Positions 10,033-14,440 of a stretch of 14,440 bases of DNA are shown here, piece after piece (positions within the stretch are counted from its first letter, which is position 1; each line of letters begins with the position of its first letter). Under the pieces are notes generated by a model. It saw nothing but the letters and a program-made list of their open reading frames with translations. It had not been told where the DNA came from and ran no database searches. The stretch covers positions 1 to 14,440 of the forward strand of contig DBMA01000020.1 of assembly GCA_002298905.1 (NCBI GenBank), read 5' to 3'. Origin of the DNA: Mycoplasma sp. UBA710. GTDB taxonomy: Bacteria > Bacillota_I > Bacilli_A > Mycoplasmatales > Metamycoplasmataceae. Position numbers and translations under genes: made by a program.

Positions 10033-10745
10033 TCATATCAGCAGCAGGGTCAGGAAAAAGATTTATTGAGTATGGGATTAATACTCCTAAATATAAAATA
10101 ATTGCTAATAAAAAATCTTTAATTTATTGAGCTCTTATTTCTTTAAAAAATTTTTTTAAGTATGAATTTATTTTTATTTTTCGTAAAAATAATTATGAAG
10201 AAAAATTTATTAAATCAGAATTACAAGAGTTAGGTATTGTGAATTATAAAATTATTTTATTAGATCATGAAACTTCAGGACAAGCAACAACAATTTTTTT
10301 GGCTCAAGATTTATTAAATGATGATGATGAAATTCTAATTTATAATGTAGATACACACATTAATTATAATTCATTAAATGAAGATATATTTCAAAATGAT
10401 GGATGCATTGTTACAACCAATGTGCCAGGAAACAATTGATCTTTTGCTAGAGTAGAAAATGGAAAAGTTATCGAAGTAAGTGAAAAGATAAAAATTTCAG
10501 ATCATGCATCAGTTGGATTATATTATTTTAAAAAATGAATTGACTTTAAGAATATTTTTATTAACCATCAAAAAGATATTATTAATAAATATAAAGAAGT
10601 ATACGTGTGTCCTATGTATCAATATTTGATAAATGATAATAAAATTGTAAAAATTTTTGAAATAAATAATAAAGATTTTGTTTGTTTAGGAACACCGCAA
10701 GAAGTCAATTTATTTGACCCAAAATGAGAAATAAATAATAAATAA
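10020..10745 (+). CDS. Sugar/headgroup-phosphate nucleotidyltransferase
   Basis: A 241-residue protein of the NTP_transferase (GT-A-like) fold. The N-terminus IIISAAGSGKRF followed by TPKYK is the GxGxR...PK nucleotide-binding signature. HETSGQATTI and ILIYNVDTHI correspond to the base-contact loop and the metal-binding Asp strand. A VGLYYF strand and a C-terminal GTPQEV segment are also typical. Such enzymes join a phosphorylated sugar, choline or similar compound to a nucleotide to make an activated donor (e.g. CDP-choline or NDP-sugar). The ATG overlaps the last codons of the kinase gene, so the two products are probably made together and act in sequence. Donor and acceptor cannot be read from the sequence. 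LicC-like cytidylyltransferase is one possibility, hexose-phosphate nucleotidyltransferase another. Confidence 0.8.
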
Positions 10746-10820
10746 AATATAAATTGTTAATAATAAAAGATAAGAAATCTCAAATAAATTATGTTTAATA
10801 GCGAATATTTTGAATCATTT

Positions 10821-11357
10821 TTAAATTTCATATTCATATATATAAGCATTTAATGGTGCTTGAGCAATTAATTCATTTTTTGATTCAAAAGAACAAAAAA
10901 AAGATATTAAGCGCCCAACCCAAGAATGAGAAACAATTAATATTTTTTTATTAGAATTGTTATACTTAGATTTTAATTCCAATAAAAAAGGTTTAATTCT
11001 TTGATAATACATATCTTGAATTTTTTCTACATTTTGATTTAAATCAGTATTTAAAACTCAATCAGAAAGTACTTCTTTTTCATTATTTTTCACTTGTTTT
11101 GATTCTAAATTACCAAAATTTCTTTCTAATATTCTATCGTCACAAATAATGGAATTGTTTTTATTTTTAAAAATTTCAGCAGTTTTCAAAGTTCTTTTAG
11201 TGGGCGAAGTAAAAATTAAATCAAAAGAGTAATTCAATTCTTTTAACTTTTTTAATTGTTCCATTCCTTCATTTGATAAATCTAAATCACTTCTACCTTG
11301 TCATCTATTATAAATATTAGAATCAGTTTTAGCATGTCTTAAAAAATAAATTTTCAT
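10821..11357 (-). CDS. Histidine phosphatase family protein (phosphoglycerate mutase-like)
   Basis: A 178-residue cytosolic protein. MKIYFLRHAKT holds the phospho-accepting His8 (RHA in place of the commoner RHG), followed by RWQGRSDLDLSNEG, a hallmark of the cobC/PGAM-like branch. FTSPTKRTLKTAEI matches the SxxxRAxxTA block, ERNFGNLE provides the acidic residue region, and VSHSWVGR holds the second catalytic His (144). Family members remove phosphate from sugar phosphates, nucleotides or other small molecules; the substrate is unknown. It is convergent with the nucleotidyltransferase gene, 75 bp away, so it is not part of that operon although a link to the same phospho-metabolite is possible. 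A minus-strand TATAAT lies 15 nt before the ATG and no Shine-Dalgarno sequence is seen, suggesting a leaderless or nearly leaderless mRNA. Confidence 0.88.
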
Positions 11358-11372
11358 AATAAATATAATACT

Positions 11373-11378
11373 ATTATA
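11373..11378 (-). promoter_or_regulatory. -10 box (TATAAT) before the histidine phosphatase gene
   Basis: A perfect minus-strand TATAAT ends 15 nt before the ATG at 11357. With initiation 6-7 nt downstream, the leader would be only about 8-9 nt. No Shine-Dalgarno-like sequence fits in that space. Confidence 0.4.
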
Positions 11379-11572
11379 TTATTTCATAATATGTTTTATT
11401 AAAAGTTAAGAATAAATACAATAAAACTATTGAAATTTTAAATTTACTAGATTTAATTTTATTATTATTTACAATAGCATATATAATTCAATTTATTTTT
11501 TTTCATTACATTTGAGAAAATTATCAATATTTTAAATTAAAAACATTATAAATATATTCAAAACATTATCTA

Positions 11573-11624
11573 AAGCAATCTATATTTATACAATAGACAA
11601 TAATTTTGAAAAGTAAGATTGCTT
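11573..11624. repeat. Inverted repeat, 9-bp arms
   Basis: AAGCAATCT (11573-11581) and AGATTGCTT (11616-11624) are perfect reverse complements separated by 34 nt. There is no T tract on either side, so it is not a standard terminator. The arms are G+C richer than the surroundings. It might be a structured RNA or protein site. Confidence 0.35.
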
Positions 11625-11677
11625 CAATCTATGCAACAGATATATCAAAATATTAAATAAACAATGATCAAGTTATA

Positions 11678-11703
11678 AAAGAAAGGAAAAGCAAGAAATT
11701 GCT
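11678..11703 (-). terminator. Weak candidate terminator after the two-TM protein gene
   Basis: On the minus strand, starting 4 nt after the stop codon, AGCAA-TTTC-TTGCT can form a 5-bp stem with a 4-nt loop, followed by a T-rich run interrupted by C. The stem is short, so termination would be weak. Confidence 0.3.
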
Positions 11704-11706
11704 AAT

Positions 11707-12546
11707 TTAATTTTTATTTGTTGTCTTTTTGGTTATTCATTTTTTCTTTTTCTTTATTATTAAATCATTTATTTCAACATTATTATAAGGAATTAAATCT
11801 AAATTTCTAAAGTCATAATTTACAATGGAAGATAAATCTTTATATTCATCTTCAGAAAGCTCATCAAATTTAAAAATATAGTTAAAATGCGGAAAAATAG
11901 ATGTAATTAAATTAATCATTTGAATATTTAATCATCTAGGAGATTGAGCTCCTTGTGCTTCAAAATTTTCTAAAATAATGATTTCTTGCGGTTCTTTTGA
12001 AGGTATTTTAATCTCAATATTCTTAATTAGAAATTTTAATTTAAGACAATAAGAAATTTTCTTCTCAACAAAAGCTTGTAAAGTTAAAGGATGATTCTTC
12101 TTTCTAATAGTAAAATAAATTCATAATCAAAAAATTGCAGGAATTCCAGTAAGAACTACTGATAAAGATGAACCTAAAATGGCTCCTAAACCTAAAGTTG
12201 GATCAGGAATTTTACCTTGGATAAGTTGAAATATGATACCCATTAGTGGTGTAGTTGCTATTAAACATATAAAAGCAATTAAACAAGCAATACAAAATCA
12301 ATCAAAAAGTTTGACAGATAAGGGTTGTCCGTTGGCAATAGCAGGATCATGTTTAAAGTTGCTAGATTTAAATAAAACATTTATAACTCAAGCAACAAAA
12401 ATATTTTGTTTTCTTAAATTTATATCAATATATTCATTTAATAATGTATAAAATCTATCTCCTGAATAAAATTTACCTATTGAATATTTATTATTAGCTT
12501 CTTGTGAAAGATCTACGCGTTTACTTTTAATAATATATGAAGACAT
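11707..12546 (-). CDS. Unrecognised two-TM membrane protein
   Basis: A 279-residue protein that I do not recognise. The N-terminal 80 residues are soluble. Two hydrophobic segments follow, near residues 81-109 (FCIACLIAFICLIATTPLMGI) in part and 119-146 (a Gly/Leu-rich stretch ending in IFWLWIYF), joined by a short GKIPDPT loop. The remaining 130 residues are soluble and end in a Lys-rich tail. The short inter-helix loop and the large tails suggest both termini lie on the same side, probably cytoplasmic (positive residues RKK follow the second segment). There is no signal peptide or lipobox. A strong AAGGAG lies 6 nt before ATG 12544-12546, the best Shine-Dalgarno sequence on this strand, so good translation is expected. 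It is transcribed away from eno and shares no operon with the neighbours. Confidence 0.7.
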
Positions 12547-12552
12547 TATTTT

Positions 12553-12558
12553 CTCCTT
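12553..12558 (-). promoter_or_regulatory. Strong ribosome-binding site of the two-TM protein gene
   Basis: AAGGAG on the minus strand, 6 nt before the ATG at 12546. It decides the start and contrasts with most minus-strand genes here, which lack any Shine-Dalgarno sequence. Confidence 0.7.
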
Positions 12559-12825
12559 TCTTAATTCAATTAATTCAAAAATATTAAGTTAAAACATTCT
12601 TTTTCTTTTTTAATATATATTTTATTTATATTTATTATTTAATACTTATTTTTTAAGTTTAATTTAATAGTTTTTTAGAATATTTAACTTAAAAATAATA
12701 ATTGTACTAATTAATATATTTTTGACTTATCAACTTTTTATATTATTATGAATATATAGTTTAAAGTAAATGCATAAAAATTTTAATTTTTTTAAAATAT
12801 GTATTTGATTTTCAATGTAAAATAA

Positions 12826-12831
12826 TATAAT
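12826..12831 (+). promoter_or_regulatory. -10 box (TATAAT) of eno
   Basis: A perfect TATAAT 39 nt before the eno ATG. TTGATT (12805-12810) lies 15 nt upstream as a partial -35. AGGAG (12861-12865), 5 nt before the ATG, is the ribosome-binding site. eno is the best-equipped gene here, as expected for a highly expressed glycolytic enzyme. Confidence 0.6.
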
Positions 12832-12870
12832 TAATATATAAAAAATCAAAAATGAAAATGAGGAGAAAAA

Positions 12871-14334
12871 ATGTCAGCAATTATTAGTGTTCATGCAAGA
12901 GAAGTTTTAGATTCTCGTGGGAACCCTACAGTACAAGTTGAAGTTCAATCAGAATTTGGAGGATTTGGAACAGCCATTGTTCCTTCAGGTGCTTCAACAG
13001 GAACAAGAGAAGCTTTAGAATTAAGAGATCAAAATTCTGCTAAATATAAAAATAATTGATTTGGTGGAAAAGGTGTTATGTTAGCAGTTGATAATGTTAA
13101 TGAAAAAATTGCTCCTGAAATAATTGGAATGGAAGTAACAGATCAAAGATTAATCGATGAATTAATGATTAAATTAGATGGTACATCAACTAAATCAAAA
13201 TTAGGTGCTAATGCTATTCTTGGAGTTTCATTGGCGGTTGCAAAATGTGCAGCAGATGAATTAGGAATGCCATTATACAGATATATTGGTGGAACAAATG
13301 CAAGAGTATTACCTTTACCAATGTTAAATGTTATTAATGGTGGAGAACATGCATCAAATACTTTAGATTTTCAAGAATTCATGATTATGCCAGTTGGAGC
13401 TAAAACTTTTAGAGAAGCTTTACAAATGGCAAACTTTGTTTTCCATACATTAGCTAAATTATTGAAAAAAGCAGGACATGGAACTCAAGTAGGAGATGAA
13501 GGTGGATTTGCTCCTAACTTAAAATCTCATGAAGAAGCTTTAGAATTTTTAGTAAAAGCAATTAAAGAAGCTGGTTATGTACCTGCTCTTAAAGGTGAAA
13601 AAGCAGTTGCAATTGCAATGGATGCAGCATCATCAGAATTATATGATGTAAAAACTAAAAAATATACTTTTGGAAAATTACAAAAAGCTATTCAAGAAAA
13701 AAGACCAGGATTTGAGAATTTAAAATCTAAAACTGTCTTTACATCATCAGAATTAATTGAATACTATGATCAATTATTTAAAAAATTCCCAATCATTTCT
13801 GTTGAAGATGGATTTGCAGAACAAGATTGAGATGGATTCAAAAAAATGAATGACAAATTTGGATCAACAAAACAAATTATGGGTGATGACTTAACAGTTA
13901 CAAATAAAGCAATTTTAACTGAAGCTGTTAAAAAACAAACAATTAATTCAATTTTGATTAAATTAAATCAAATTGGAACATTATCAGAAACATTAGATAC
14001 TATTGAATTAGCTCATAAATCAGGAATGACAGCAATTGTTTCACACCGTTCAGGAGAATCAGAAGATACTACAATCGCTGACTTATCTGTTGCTTTAAAT
14101 ACTGGTCAAATTAAAACAGGATCAATGTCAAGAACAGATAGAATTGCTAAATACAATAGATTATTAGCTATTGAAGAAGAATTAGGAGATGTTGCAGTAT
14201 TTTTAGGTGCTAAAGCATTTCACAACATTGGATGACATGTACATTGTGATTCATGCAAATCTTCATCAAAAAAAGCAGAAGTATCTAAAAAATCTGCATC
14301 AAGCAAAATGAAAAGTTCAAAAAAGAAAAAATAA
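12871..14334 (+). CDS. eno: Enolase (phosphopyruvate hydratase) with extra C-terminal tail
   Basis: A 487-residue protein; typical bacterial enolases are about 430-455. It converts 2-phosphoglycerate to phosphoenolpyruvate in glycolysis, the main ATP route of fermenting mycoplasmas. Seen: REVLDSRGNPT, the PSGASTG mobile loop, GANAILGVS, INGGEHA, QVGDEGGFAPN, SVEDGFAEQDW, the GDDLTVTN metal-ligand region, LIKLNQIGT with the catalytic Lys, and SHRSGESEDT. Three in-frame TGA codons encode Trp. After the normal family end (AFHNIG) a 33-residue tail (455-487) adds WHVHCDSCK, then a Lys/Ser-rich stretch ending in four Lys. The tail is in frame and the codon use looks ordinary. C-terminal lysines of surface-displayed enolases can bind plasminogen, so moonlighting is possible but inferred. 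tuf follows 35 bp downstream. Confidence 0.97.
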
Positions 14335-14354
14335 ACTATTAATTAATAATTAAA

Positions 14355-14360
14355 AAGGAG
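14355..14360 (+). promoter_or_regulatory. Ribosome-binding site of tuf
   Basis: AAGGAG, 9 nt before the ATG at 14370. The 35-bp eno-tuf gap holds no clear terminator hairpin, so read-through from eno is possible. Confidence 0.65.
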
Positions 14361-14369
14361 AAATTAAAT

Positions 14370-14440
14370 ATGGCAAAAGAAAATTTTGATAGAAGTAAGC
14401 CTCACGTTAATATTGGAACAATTGGTCACGTTGACCACGG
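14370..14440 (+). CDS. tuf: Elongation factor Tu (3' partial)
   Basis: Only the first 23 codons and two further bases are in the window. MAKENFDRSKPHVNIGTIGH followed by VDHG is the unmistakable EF-Tu N-terminus, leading into the GHVDHGKT P-loop of its GTPase domain. EF-Tu delivers aminoacyl-tRNA to the ribosome. The start is fixed by the AAGGAG site. Placement directly after eno may give both highly expressed genes a shared transcript. Confidence 0.97.
   Translation, partial: MAKENFDRSKPHVNIGTIGHVDH

Larger units (their letters stand above)
11358..11706. other. Gene-free stretch with possible coding remnant
   Basis: 349 bp between two minus-strand genes. It holds the histidine-phosphatase promoter on the right-to-left strand, a 9-bp perfect inverted repeat (11573-11624) and a weak terminator-like hairpin next to the membrane-protein stop. 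A plus-strand frame open from 11390 to 11551 encodes about 53 residues including a strongly hydrophobic segment (LNLLDLILLLFTIAYIIQFI), but has no ATG, GTG or TTG start and is bounded by stops. It may be the tail of a decayed membrane-protein gene or chance in A+T-rich DNA. No tRNA fold was recognised. Confidence 0.4.
12547..12870. other. Divergent regulatory gap between the two-TM gene and eno
   Basis: 324 bp without a supported gene. It must hold the promoters of both flanking genes. The eno -10 is clear (12826-12831). For the minus-strand gene only weak candidates are seen: TACAAT (minus strand of 12701-12706) and CATAAT (minus strand of 12745-12750). A 10-bp perfect inverted repeat, TTTTTAAGTT (12650-12659) with AACTTAAAAA (12686-12695), lies in the middle and could be an operator or chance in A+T-rich DNA. 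Confidence 0.5.

Noticed and set aside
11358..11706. tRNA or insertion-sequence remnant
   Set aside because: No cloverleaf, T-loop consensus, terminal repeats or transposase motif could be found in this stretch.

Overview
The window comes from a mollicute, most likely a mycoplasma of the hominis or Mycoplasmopsis type. The DNA is extremely A+T rich. TGA must be read as tryptophan: almost every gene is interrupted by in-frame TGA at conserved Trp positions (for example in AlaRS, uracil-DNA glycosylase and enolase) and becomes full length under translation table 4. All coordinates below use that code. The species cannot be named from this sequence alone.

Layout, left to right. (1) 2-2659 (+) is the 3' part of a large gene. 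It encodes a phosphohexomutase-like domain with ruined active-site loops, fused to an 8-segment membrane domain of the lysylphosphatidylglycerol synthase TM / YbhN flippase-like type. (2) 2636-3295 (-) is uracil-DNA glycosylase, tail to tail with and overlapping gene 1. (3) 3332-4240 (+) is a GT2-like glycosyltransferase. (4) 8899-4237 (-) is a three-gene cluster: alaS, the yqgF/ruvX Holliday-junction resolvase, and a second, stand-alone phosphohexomutase homologue with all four catalytic loops degenerate. (5) 8992-10745 (+) is an overlapping pair: a capsule-type small-molecule kinase of the APH/choline kinase fold, then a nucleotidyltransferase. (6) 10821-11357 (-) is a histidine phosphatase. 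(7) 11358-11706 is a gene-free stretch with an inverted repeat and an open frame lacking a start codon. (8) 11707-12546 (-) is an unrecognised two-TM protein. (9) 12871-14334 (+) is enolase with an unusual Lys/Ser-rich and His/Cys-containing C-terminal tail, followed by the start of tuf (14370 on).

How the genes fit together. alaS, yqgF, ung, eno and tuf are housekeeping genes. The rest suggests surface glycan or glycolipid work: a glycosyltransferase, a kinase plus nucleotidyltransferase that could activate a small headgroup, and a flippase-like membrane protein. The most unusual content is the pair of phosphohexomutase-derived proteins that seem to have lost catalysis. One is soluble and co-directional with alaS-yqgF; the other is tethered to a lipid-flippase-like membrane domain. 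No tRNA, rRNA, CRISPR array, insertion sequence or complete transposase was seen.
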